NCBI GenBank assembly: GCA_020746105.1
Contig: CM036657.1
Coordinates: 4,601,527 to 4,665,526, forward strand
Source of the DNA: Trogon surrucura
Taxonomy: Eukaryota; Chordata; Aves; Trogoniformes; Trogonidae
Length of the DNA: 64,000 nucleotides
Direction: 5' to 3'
The translations under genes were made by a program, and so were the position numbers. Under the pieces are notes generated by a model. It made no database searches. It had not been told where the DNA came from and saw only the letters and a list, made by a program, of their open reading frames with translations. Positions 21,662 through 31,108 of the stretch are shown here, piece by piece (the first letter of the stretch is position 1; every line of letters begins with the position of its first letter).

Positions 21662-23284
21662 TGAAGTGTGATGTAATCAATCTGCCAGGCCTCCCCACAC
21701 TTATATATTAACCAACATTCTCCATATCACAAAGGTTTTAATCACTTAGCTTGCTTAATTGCAGCACGTATTTCACAGTCGTGGATAACCTGCACAATAG
21801 CGTCCATAGTTAAATCCACCCCTCGGTCACAAGCCCATCTGGATGTTCCATCTCTTCCCTGATGTCCTGAAGTGTCATGGGCCCACTGAGCTAGAAACAG
21901 TTCACCTTTGTGTTCCCAGTCCAAGTCTATTTGGAACACTTGAGCAGCCTGATCCACTTGCTGGTTGTGTCAATGTTCCTCAGTGGCACGACTTTTGGGC
22001 ACATGGGCATCCACATGATGTACCTTCATACCTAAGTTCTCTAGCCAGGCAGCAATGTCTTGCGACAGTTCACCAGCCCAAACAGGTTTACCTCTGTGCT
22101 GCCAGTTATTTCACTTCTGCTGTTTTAACCAACCCCCACAAGGCATTTGCCACCATCCACAAGTCAATGTGGCGATAGAGTACTGGCCACTTTTCTTGTT
22201 CAGCAGTATCTAAGGCCAGCTGGATGGCTTTTACCTCTGCAGACTGACTCGATCCACCTCTCCCTCAGTTGCTTCTGCAATTTGTCCTGTGGGACTCCAC
22301 AAAGCAGCTTTCCACTTAAGACAATTTCCTACAAGGCGGCAAGATCCATCAGTGAATTAGAACGTAGTGCTTTTCATCATCTGTCAATTGATTATATGGT
22401 GGAGCTTCTTCATCAGGTGTCACCATCTCCTCGGGTAGCATTGCAAGGTCTTTACCTTGTGGCCAGTCTGTGATCACTTCTAAAAGTCCTGGACGATCAT
22501 GATGACCCATTCGAGCTCTCTGTGTAATCAGGGCAGTCCATTTGCTCCATGTAGCATCGGTGGCATGATGTGTGGAAAAAACCTGACCCTTGAACATCCA
22601 GTCCAGGACTTATATTCGTGGTACCAGGAGAAGCTGTGCTTCAGTACCAATCACTTGCAAAGTAGCTTTAACTCCTTCATATGCGGCCAATATTTCTTTT
22701 TCAGTTGCAGTATAGTTTGCCTTGGAGCCTTTTTATTTTCGGCTCCAAAATCCTAAGGGTTGACCTCGAGTTTCTCCTGGTGCCCTCTGCCAGAGGCTCC
22801 AGGCAGGACCATTATCCCCAGCTGTGGTGTATAGCAGATTTTTAATATCTTGCCCTGTTCGGCTTGGCCCAAGAGCTACTGCCTGTACAATATCTTGTTT
22901 GATTTGTTCAAAGGCCTGTTGCTGTTCAGGGCTCCACTTAAGATTGTTTTTCTTTTGAGTCACTTCAAAGAGAGTTTTCACAATCTGACTATAACCAGGA
23001 ATATGCATTCTCCAGAAACTCACAGTGGCTAAGAAGGATTGTGTTTCTTTTTTGTTAGTTGGTGGCAACATAGCTGATATTGTGTCAATCACGTCTATTG
23101 GAATGTGGTGATGCTCATCTTGCCATTTCACTCCCAAATACTGGACCTCTCATGCAGGTCCCTTGACCTTGCTTCTCTTTATGGCAAAACCAGCATCTAA
23201 AAGAATCTCAATTATTTTCTAACCTTTCTTAAAAACTTCTTCTGCTGTGTTACCCCATATGATGATGTCATCGATGTATTGCAG
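21662..23284 (-). pseudogene. pol: ERV pol, 3' half: RT C-terminus, RNase H, integrase N-terminus
   Basis: Read leftward. The RT catalytic box YIDD lies at about 23265-23280. The RT connection region is at 22733-23137, RNase H-like sequence at about 22130-22740, and the integrase zinc region at 21742-21957. There the HHCC set is incomplete because the second Cys position reads Arg (CEIR). The first catalytic Asp of the integrase core (WQID) lies near 21680, and the gene is cut at 21662. The RT N-terminus resumes at 27867 beyond an inserted CR1. The lineage looks like class III (ERVL-type), but the class call is uncertain. Confidence 0.75.
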
Positions 23285-23366
23285 ATCACAGAATCACAGA
23301 ATGTTAGGGATTGGAAGGGACCTCGAAAGATCATCAAGTCCAATCCCCCTGCCAGAGCAGGAACGC

Positions 23367-26252
23367 CTAGATAATGCTACATAGGAACGTGTCCAGGCCG
23401 GTCTTGAATGTCTCCAGAGAAGGAGACTCCACAACCTCCCTGGGCAGCCTGTTCCAGTGTTCCGTCACCCTCACTGAGAAGAAGTTTCTTCTCGAGTTTA
23501 AGCGGAACCTCTTATGTTCCAGTTTCAGCCCATTACCCCTTGTCCTATCAGTGGTTGTCACCGAGAAGAGCCTGGCTCCATCCTCGTGACACTCATCCTT
23601 GATATATTTGTAAACATTAATGAGGTCACCCCTCAGTCTCCTCTTCTCCAAACTAAAGAGCCCCAGCTCCCTCAGCCTTTCCTCATAAGGGAGATGCTCC
23701 ACTCCCTTAATCATCCTAGTTGCCCTGTGCTGGACTCTCTCCAGCAGTTCCCTGTCTTTCTTGAACTGAGGGGCCCAGAACTGGACACAGTATTCCAGAT
23801 GGGGTCTCACCAGGGCAGAGTAGAGGGGAAGGAGAACCTCTCTCAACCTACTAACCACCCCCCTTCTAATACACCCCAGGATGCCATTGGCCTTCCTGGC
23901 CACAAGGGCACAGTGCTGGCTCATGGTCATCCTGCTGTCCACCAAGACTCCCAGGTCCCTTTCCCCTACACTGCTCTCTAATAAGTCATTCCCCAACTTA
24001 TACTGGAACCTGGGGTTGTTCCCACCCAGATGCAAGACTCTACATTTACCCTTGTTATATTTCATTAAATTTTTCCCCGCCCAACTCTCCAGCCTGTCCA
24101 GGTCTCGCTGAATGGCAGCACAGCCTTCTGGAGTATCAGCCACTCCTCCCAGCTTGGTGTCATTAGCAAACTTGCTGATAGCACTCTCTAGTCCCTCATC
24201 CAAGTCATTGATGAATATATTGAATAATACTGGTCCCAGTACCAACCCTTGAGGGCCTCCACTGGATACAGGCCTAAAACCAGACTCCGCCCCATTGACC
24301 ACGACTCTCTGGCTTCTTTCCCTTAGCCAGTTCACAGTCCACCTCACTACTCGATAGTCTAGACCACACTTCCTCAGTTTAGCAGCAAGGATGCTGTGGG
24401 AGACTGTGTCAAATGCTTTACTGAAGTCAAGGTAGACCACATCCACCGCTCGGCCATCATCTATCCACCTTGTTATATCCTCGTAAAAGGCTATGAGGTT
24501 AGTCAAGCACGACTTCCCCTTGGTGAAGCCATGTTGACTGTCTCTAATGACCCTCTTATCCTTGATATGCCTTGAGATGGCACCAAGGATAAGTCGTTCC
24601 ATCACTTTCCCAGGGATGGAGGTGAGGCTGACCGGTCTATAGTTTCCCGGGTCCTCCTTCTTGCCCTTTTTGAAGACTGGAGTGACATTTGCTTCCCTCC
24701 AGTCCTCAGGCACCTCTCCCGTCTCCCAAGACTCGGCAAAGATGATGGAGAGTGGTCTAACAATGACATCAGCCAGCCCCCTCAGCACCCGTGGATGCAT
24801 CCCATCTGGACCCATGGATTTATGGATGTCCAGATTGCTTAATTGGTCCCTAACCCAGTCCTCATCGACTAAAGCAAACTCCTCCACTGCCCTGACTTCC
24901 TCTGGGGCCTCAGGGGAACGGGGCTGCTCAGGACAGCCCCTGGCAGAGTAGACAGAGGCAAAGAAGGCATTCAGTAACTCTGCCTTCTCTGTATCTTCTG
25001 TCACTAAGGCACCCACCTCATTCATCAGTGGGCCTACATTGCCTCTGGTGTTAGTTTTATCTGCCACGTATTTGAAAAAGCTCTTCCTGTTGTCCTTGAC
25101 CCCTCTCGCCAGGTTTAATTCTAGGGAGGCCTTTGCTTTCCTAGTTGCCTCCCTACATCCTCGGACAACAGCCTTATATTCTTCCCAAGTGGCCAGCCCC
25201 GCCTTCCAAGATCTGTAAATTCTCCTCTTGCACCTGAGCTTACCCAGTAGATCCCTGTTTAGCCACGCAGGTCTCCTGGCTCCCTTCCTTGACTTCCTAC
25301 GTGTCGGGATGCTCTGATCTTGAGCACGGTAGAAGCAGTCCCTGAACGCTAACCAACTATCTTGGGCCCCTTTACCTTCAAACAGCCTTGCCCATGGGAT
25401 TGTCTCTAGTATTTGTTTGAAAAAGCCAAAGTTTGCCTTGGTGAAGTCCAGGGTTGCAATTCTGCTTGCTATTTTGTTTCTGCTACACGAGATCCTGAAC
25501 TCCACCATTTCATGGTCACTGCAGCCAGGGCAGCACTCAACCTTTACTGCTTCAACCAGATCCTCCTTGTTAGTGAGGATGAGGTCCAGCAGTGCTCCTC
25601 TCCTAGTCGGCTCCTCCACCATTTGCATCAGAAAATTATCATCGATGCACTGGAGGAACCTCCTGGACTGTGGCTGGCTGGCTGAGTTGTCCTTCCAGCA
25701 AATATCAGGGAAGTTTAAATCCCCCATGACAACCAGGGCCTGTGATGGTGAGACCGCTCTCAGCTGCCTGTAGAAGGCCTCATCAACTTCCTCACCCTGA
25801 TCTGGTGGCCTGTAATAGACACCCACAACAGTATCTCTCCTGCCAGCCTGCCCCTTAATTCTAACCCATACACTCTCAACTTGCTCCTCATCCATGCCTG
25901 GATGGTATTCAATACATCGTAGTTGCTCTTTCACGTAAAGAGCGACTCCACCTCTTCGCCTGGCTGGCCTGTCTTTCCTGAAAAGGACATAGCCACCCAT
26001 GACCACATTCCAGTCATGTGAGCTGTCCCACCATGTCTCTGTAATTGCCACCAGATCATAATCTCCTGCCCGAACCCAGGTTTCTAGCTCCTCCTGCTTA
26101 TTCCCCATGCTGCGTGCATTGGTGTATAAGCATTTCAGGGAGCAAGCTGAGCACACTGATCTCACCCTAGGGGGATGGGAGGCCACCCGGTCCTCATAAT
26201 TTCTAGAGCACTGCCCCGCTGCAATCCCAGCTATAACCCCATCCCCCTTCAT
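23367..26252 (-). CDS. CR1 ORF2, 961 codons, endonuclease-reverse transcriptase
   Basis: It is one uninterrupted frame from the ATG at 26252-26250 to the TAG at 23367. The start is chosen because it is the first ATG after the ORF1 stop (26257-26255), two bases away. The endonuclease has [18 protein letters not shown], a [10 protein letters not shown] block and CSDHE. RT has [19 protein letters not shown] (motif A), a PQG block and a catalytic box that reads FAND, not FADD, at 24159-24170. The PQG block is also changed (GGPQGLVLG against VPQGSVLG in sister copies). ORF2 nicks target DNA and copies CR1 RNA. With Asn at a catalytic Asp this copy is probably RT-dead despite the open frame. Confidence 0.92.
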   Translation of the reverse strand: MKGDGVIAGIAAGQCSRNYEDRVASHPPRVRSVCSACSLKCLYTNARSMGNKQEELETWVRAGDYDLVAITETWWDSSHDWNVVMGGYVLFRKDRPARRRGGVALYVKEQLRCIEYHPGMDEEQVESVWVRIKGQAGRRDTVVGVYYRPPDQGEEVDEAFYRQLRAVSPSQALVVMGDLNFPDICWKDNSASQPQSRRFLQCIDDNFLMQMVEEPTRRGALLDLILTNKEDLVEAVKVECCPGCSDHEMVEFRISCSRNKIASRIATLDFTKANFGFFKQILETIPWARLFEGKGAQDSWLAFRDCFYRAQDQSIPTRRKSRKGARRPAWLNRDLLGKLRCKRRIYRSWKAGLATWEEYKAVVRGCREATRKAKASLELNLARGVKDNRKSFFKYVADKTNTRGNVGPLMNEVGALVTEDTEKAELLNAFFASVYSARGCPEQPRSPEAPEEVRAVEEFALVDEDWVRDQLSNLDIHKSMGPDGMHPRVLRGLADVIVRPLSIIFAESWETGEVPEDWREANVTPVFKKGKKEDPGNYRPVSLTSIPGKVMERLILGAISRHIKDKRVIRDSQHGFTKGKSCLTNLIAFYEDITRWIDDGRAVDVVYLDFSKAFDTVSHSILAAKLRKCGLDYRVVRWTVNWLRERSQRVVVNGAESGFRPVSSGGPQGLVLGPVLFNIFINDLDEGLESAISKFANDTKLGGVADTPEGCAAIQRDLDRLESWAGKNLMKYNKGKCRVLHLGGNNPRFQYKLGNDLLESSVGERDLGVLVDSRMTMSQHCALVARKANGILGCIRRGVVSRLREVLLPLYSALVRPHLEYCVQFWAPQFKKDRELLERVQHRATRMIKGVEHLPYEERLRELGLFSLEKRRLRGDLINVYKYIKDECHEDGARLFSVTTTDRTRGNGLKLEHKRFRLNSRRNFFSVRVTEHWNRLPREVVESPSLETFKTGLDTFLCSII

Positions 26253-26254
26253 AC

Positions 26255-26654
26255 CTATTTTAAAGAACACTCTATGAGTCCCGCCAGCTCGTGACCAAGG
26301 ATCCTTTTTTCCCTTTGTGTCATTTGAACCCCAGTTTGTTTCAGTAGACCAGGTGCCCTGTAGATCTCCCCATGCTTAAAAAATCCAAAGCCAGACCGCT
26401 GGCACCACCCCTTTAGCCAAGTATTAATCTGCTGCACTTTGTCAAACCTATCACTATTTTTCCTCATAATTGAAGGAATAGAGGCAAACACAACCTGTGT
26501 GCCTGATCCTTCTAGCATCCGCCCCAGTGCCCTAAAGTCCCTTTTGATTGCTTCTGGCCGTCTCTCTACTATCTCATCGTTACCGATCTGCATAACCAAA
26601 AGGGGGAAATAGTCCGTGGGTTTGACCAGACCAGGAAGCTTCTTGATAACATCC
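26255..26654 (-). pseudogene. CR1 ORF1 C-terminal half (esterase)
   Basis: This is the C-terminal part of the SGNH-esterase ORF1 (open 26599-26255) with a Gly-Asn-Asp-Glu block near 26580 and a Lys/Arg-rich end. It connects, across the LTR at 26655-27829, to the REVCC-type block at 27835-27866. It is broken by the LTR and by 5' truncation, so no complete ORF1 product is possible. Confidence 0.78.
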
Positions 26655-27829
26655 TCTTTTGGTTTGGCCTGGCCGGATTTTGGCGGCCGGGGGGGGAGCT
26701 GCAGGGTGGCTTCTGTAAGAAGCTGCTAGAAGCTCCCCAAGTTTGATAGAGCCAATGCCAGCCAGCTCCAAAGAGGGACCTGCCGCTGGCCAAGGCTGAG
26801 CCTATCAGTAAGGTGATAGCAGAGGAACGCCTCTGTGAAAAACATATTTAAGAACGGGGAAAAAGAACTGTGCCATAACAGCTGGCACAGAGATGGAGGA
26901 GTGAGAATCTGTACAGACACCAAGGTCAGTGAAGAAGGAGGCGGGGGGAGGATGAGCTCCAGGCGCCGGAGCAGAAGGATTCCCCTGGGTCGTGGTGAAG
27001 ACCATGGTGAAGCGGGTTGTCCCCCTGCAGCCCATGGGCGAGGTGCAGATGTCCACTGTGAGGATCACCGCGTAGATGTCCACCGAGGACTCCACGCCGT
27101 GTGGGTGGATGCCTGAAAGGGGGCTGTAGCCTGTGGGAAGCCCGCATCAGAGCAAGTCGCTGCCGGAACCTGTAGCCCGTGGAAGAGAGGAATGCCCACG
27201 CTGGAGCAGGTTGACCGGTGGGACTTTTGGGACGCTGCGGGTGGCTCACACCGGAGCAGTTTCCCCCGAAGGACTGCACCTCAGACTCACGAGGGGTGGG
27301 CTGCCCCTCGTGAGGTGTCTCCCGTTGGGCAGTTTGTGATGAATTGCCCTTCCTGGGACGACTCATGCGGAGAAGAGAGCGTGAAACTTGTCTCCCGTGA
27401 GAGGGACCCCACAATGGCCCTGGGGAAGAGTGAAGAGTCCTCCCCCGGAGTGAAGAAGCGGTGGAACCAACGTCGGATGAACTGACCGTAACCCCCATTC
27501 CCTGTCCCCATGCGCCGCTCGGGGGGAGGAGATGGAGAAACCGGGATTGATGTTAAGCCCGGGAAGAAGGGAGGGATGGGGGGAAGGTGTTCTGTTTAAG
27601 ATGTTTGCTCTTTCTCACTTCTCCTCTCTGATTAGTTCTTTTAATACATGTACCTAATTTCCCCAAATCGAGTCTGTTTTGCCCGGGACGGTAAATGAGG
27701 ATGATCTCCCTGTCCTTATCTCAAACCCTGAGCCCTTGGAAATATTTTCTCCCCCTGTTTAGCAGTGAAGGGGGAGTGAGAGAGCGGCTGTGTGGGTACC
27801 TGGCGGCTGGCCAGGGTCAACCCACGACA
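26655..27829 (+). repeat. ERVL-like solo LTR with 5-bp target duplication
   Basis: 1175 bp, flanked by CATCC at 26650-26654 and 27830-27834. It ends GGGTCAACCCACGACA and carries a GC-rich middle with repeated TGGAGCAG-type units, an ATATTTAAG TATA-like element near 26842 and a decayed polyA signal (AATACA) near 27640. It matches 58029-59209 in opposite orientation. The short ORFs within it are not conserved. Confidence 0.88.
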
Positions 27830-27866
27830 CATCCTTAACTCGGGCCCCAGAGAGGCAGCAGACTTC

Positions 27867-28830
27867 CCTGTTCCAGTGCTTCTCCTTTCTCCACAGCAGT
27901 CTGGATCAGTCCATGGCAGATGGTAGGGCTGTGTTTCCACCCCTGGGGCAGTCGGTTCCAGGTGTACTGGATACCCCTCCAGGTGAAAGCAAACTGCAGC
28001 CTGCACTCTGCTGCTATAGGAATAGAGAAAAACGCACTAGCAGTGTCAGTCGTGGCATACCACTGAGCTGCCTTGGACTCCAGTTCATACTGAAGGTCTA
28101 ACATGTCCAGCACAGCAGCACTCATCGGTGGTGTAACTTCATTCAGGCCAATGATAGTCTAAAGTCAGTCTTTTGCACAGGCCGGATAGGACTGTTAAAT
28201 GGTGAATGAGCTTTGCTGATCACTCCTTGGCTTTCTGGTTGATGGATCAGCTTATGGATGGGAACCACAGAGTCTCAGTTAGTATGATATTGTCATCAAT
28301 GCATCGTTGTTGTAGTAGTTGGTACCTATTGATCTTTAGTTTTCATCAGCCCCACAACACTAGGCTCCTCTGAAAGTTTGGGCAAGCTAGACAGCTGATC
28401 AGTGTCCTCAGTCTCTACAGCTGCTATGCCAAAAGCCCATTGATACCCTCTTGGATCCTTATAATACCCTTTCTTGAGGAAGTTTAAGCCTCAGATGCAT
28501 GGGGCATCTGGACTATAGGGTGCTTTTTCCACATATTCCCAGTAAGGCTCTTTTTTTGGTCTCCAACACAGACAGTTTTTGAGAACCACCCGTCACTCCA
28601 GAAATAGTAACAATTTCAGTTCCTGTATCATTTGATGATATTCCAGTGCACTGTGCACCAGTGTCCACTAGGGCTTTATATTTTCGTGATTCTAATGTGC
28701 CAGGCCACTGAATCCACACAGTCCAATAAACTCAGTTGTCCCTCTCCTCCACCTGGCTGGAGGCAGGGCCCCTCTGATTTTGAGGGTGGTTCACATGCTT
28801 TACAGGATTTGTAACGGACTATGTTTACAT
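27867..28830 (-). pseudogene. pro-pol: ERV pol 5' half and protease (continuation of 21662-23284)
   Basis: The RT N-terminal half at 27867-28140 has the FFSIPI and LPQGWKHSPT blocks that precede YIDD. The protease at about 28513-28719 has ALVDTGAQCT (active-site Asp-Thr-Gly). Stops and shifts lie between them. The order protease then RT on the minus strand matches the fragment left of the CR1, so both belong to one broken provirus. Confidence 0.75.
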
Positions 28831-29034
28831 TGCCGCTATTTACATTTGGACCTTGGTAGATCGGAGCAATCCTTCTCCTGGGAAAACGTTCTCTCCTATT
28901 TGTGTTTTGTAACTTATACGTTCATGCCCGTAGAGAAGTTGGCTTTCCATCCCATATCTCCATACTCAAGCAGGAAAAAACGTAAGTCACCTTGTCATAT
29001 GTTTCAGTTGTTTCTAGCTGGTCTCACAGGGGCA

Positions 29035-29170
29035 TGTCTTCTAATGGCATCAGCACGAGTCCATTGAGGTCTGTTTTCCCTCTTGGACAGTTTATCAATC
29101 AGTTTGTCAAATGATTTCTCCATTGAGTTGTTGGTTTCCTCACAGGCTTGTAGGGGATTAGCAGTATTGT
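29035..29170 (-). repeat. 136-bp direct repeat, left copy
   Basis: It is about 98 percent identical (three mismatches by eye) to 29547-29682. Both copies encode the same gag-like segment, so this is a duplication inside the element and not two terminal repeats. Confidence 0.9.
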
Positions 29171-29177
29171 TTTACTT

Positions 29178-29335
29178 CTTCTATCTTCTCTCTATTGTTC
29201 TATACTGTCCAAGCTACCTCCAGCATTTTACATAAGTTCCTAGAATCCTCCCCTTGTAACTTTTGCAATTTTCTCCTGATATCAGGTGCTGATTGTCCCA
29301 TAAAGATCAGTGCCAATTCTATTTTATCCTCCTTT
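29178..29335 (-). pseudogene. Gamma-type gag scrap between the direct repeats
   Basis: The minus strand encodes an RRKLQKLQGED-like segment followed by LEVAW, matching the capsid end of the gamma provirus gag (around 50870-50960). It is foreign to the flanking class III-like gag, so the duplication has trapped a piece of another ERV. Confidence 0.7.
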
Positions 29336-29546
29336 CAGGATCAGGGTTAGCATTGAAGCAGTGGTTTTTAGCTGGAGCCATAGTTATAGCCAGAACTGTA
29401 GTTTTAGCTGGTATGTAAAAGACTCAATAAGCCTGGGCAAACAGAATCAGTGGGAGAGTGGAGGTGTCAGACAGGTATTCCACAAGGGGAGCTTTTCCTG
29501 GAACTTGTCCTCAAGGACAGGATGCTCTTATCTTCAAAGTCTTCAG

Positions 29547-29682
29547 TGTCTTCTAATGGCATCAGCACGAGTCCATTGAGGTCTGTTTTCCCTCTTGGAC
29601 AGTTTATCAATCAGCTTGTCAAATGATTTCTCCATTGAGTTGTTGGTTTCCTCACAGGCTTGTAGGGGATTAGCGGTACTGT
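29547..29682 (-). repeat. 136-bp direct repeat, right copy
   Basis: Partner of 29035-29170. It lies within the longer open gag-like frame, which suggests it is the original position. Confidence 0.9.
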
Positions 29683-30204
29683 CTTCGTACTGTCGTGCTT
29701 TGTTGGCCACTTCATTCACAGCTGGTGTCTGGCCATATGATGCCCAGACCGTTGTTGACAAGGTCTGCATATACTTTGGTGGTGCACTCCTCACAAACTT
29801 CGGAATAACAGGTTTGTGGCAGGGCATTTCATCAGAGTTTACAATTGTTAGCAGATTTCTGTAAATGATCTCTTTCACTGCTAACTCTCTCAGGTACTTA
29901 ATGCCTTTTTCCATGGTGGTACACTTCTGTGGCTGGCACTTCATGTCCTCCTTAGAAGGAAACCTGACTTTTACAGTTGATAACTGTCACTTCCAGAGGT
30001 TGAGACTGTTTTCTCGCAAGTTCCACGTTGACAGTTGCATTTCTAGACAGGGATCCCAACTGTTTGGCTTCTCTACTGCCTAAGTCAATGTTATCAGCCC
30101 CTTGATCCCAGCATCAGAGTAACCAGCTCATAAGTGACTCACCTTCATGATGGCTAAAGTCCTTTCTCACATTTTGCAGTTCCTTCAGAGATAAAGAATT
30201 GATG

Positions 30205-30650
30205 ACAACAAAGCTAGTGAAGGGTCTAGAGCACGTCTCTACGAGGAGCAGCTAAGAAAACTGGGGTTGTTTAGCCTGGGGAAGAGGAATCATTATCACT
30301 CTCTACAACTACCTTATCACTCTCTACAAGTACCTTAAAGTAGGTTGTAGTGAGGTGGGGATAGGTCTGTTCAACCAAGTAACAAGTGATAGGAGAAGAG
30401 GAAATAGCCTCAAGTTGCACCAAGGGAAGTTTAGACTGGACATTAGGAAGAAGTTCTCTACTGAAAAATTTATCAGGCATTGGAAAGGTTTGCCCAGGGC
30501 AGTGGTGGAGTCCCCATTTCTGGAGATATTTAAGAGTTGAGTAGACATAGTGCTTAGGGATACGGTTTAGTCAAGGACTTGTCAGTGTTAGGTTAATAAT
30601 TTGATTTGATGATCTTAAAGGTCTTTTCCAGTCTAGATGATTATGTGAGC
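30205..30650 (+). mobile_element. Old CR1 3' fragment, plus strand
   Basis: It contains the CR1 ORF2 C-terminus (LRRDL-type and FRLDIRKK blocks) and a diverged 3' UTR. It contains a small tandem duplication of CTCTCTACAACTACCTTAT-like sequence at about 30298-30327. The terminal octamers are decayed. Confidence 0.72.
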
Positions 30651-30654
30651 ATCT

Positions 30655-31108
30655 GGCTTTTCTCTGTAAGACTTCAAGTATGCTCCAGTGTACCCAGCAC
30701 ACCTCAGAAGAACAGGCTGAGGGCCATCAGTAGCACTCCATCCCTCTAGCCACAGCATGTCATCTCACAGCTTGTCACAGGTAAGCCTGATATTATCCAC
30801 CTTCTCCTGCAAGTCTAGTTTAAAGCTCTGTCAATGAATCCCCCAAGTTACTGAGTGAAGACCATCTTCCACCTTTGAGAAAGGTGAATCCCATCTGACA
30901 TCAGCAGGCCTGGTGCCGTGTAGGCCATCCCATTAACCAAAAAACCAAAACTGTGGTGGTGACACCAGCCATGGAGCCATCTATTAATAAACCAAATCCA
31001 TCTGTTTCTTCCAATGTCACTGCTCACAAATGGAAGGAGAGAATTAAAAACAGCCTTTGCTTCAGATTCCCTCACCAACCCTCTCAAGGCCCTGAAGTCT
31101 CTTTTGAT
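30655..31108 (-). mobile_element. Old CR1 ORF1-region fragment, minus strand
   Basis: The minus strand encodes an ORF1 esterase C-terminus (IKRDFRALRGL through a W-L-x-G-W-C block, 31111-30848), followed by a degraded ORF1-ORF2 junction. It is cut by the CR1 whose 3' end starts at 31109. Confidence 0.7.

Larger units (their letters stand above)
23285..27866 (-). mobile_element. Young CR1 with open ORF2, split by an ERVL-like LTR
   Basis: The 3' end at 23285 shows ATCACAGA units. ORF2 is open, ORF1's C-terminal half precedes it, and ORF1 sequence continues at 27830-27866 beyond an LTR with a 5-bp target duplication. It is truncated inside ORF1 at about 27866. The element splits the ERV RT gene almost exactly between the codons before LQYIDD and the upstream RT half, so it is younger than that ERV. 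Confidence 0.9.
29028..30190 (-). pseudogene. gag: Gag-like region of the same ERV, with an internal duplication
   Basis: The longest open part is 29543-29944. It contains a KFVRSAP block and a coiled, Lys/Glu-rich end (KLIDKLSKREN), the pattern of zinc-finger-free gag proteins in bird class III-like ERVs. Sequence at 29035-29170 and 29547-29682 is a direct duplication. Between the two copies sits a piece of gamma-type gag. Frames are broken throughout. Confidence 0.6.

Noticed and set aside
26805-27511. Several overlapping ORFs of 60 to 190 codons on both strands
   Set aside because: They lie wholly within a GC-rich ERVL-like LTR, are not shared in frame with the second copy at 58029-59209, and show no domain.
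29035-29682. The two 136-bp repeats as LTRs
   Set aside because: They encode gag-like protein, have no TG...CA ends, no primer site and no target duplication.
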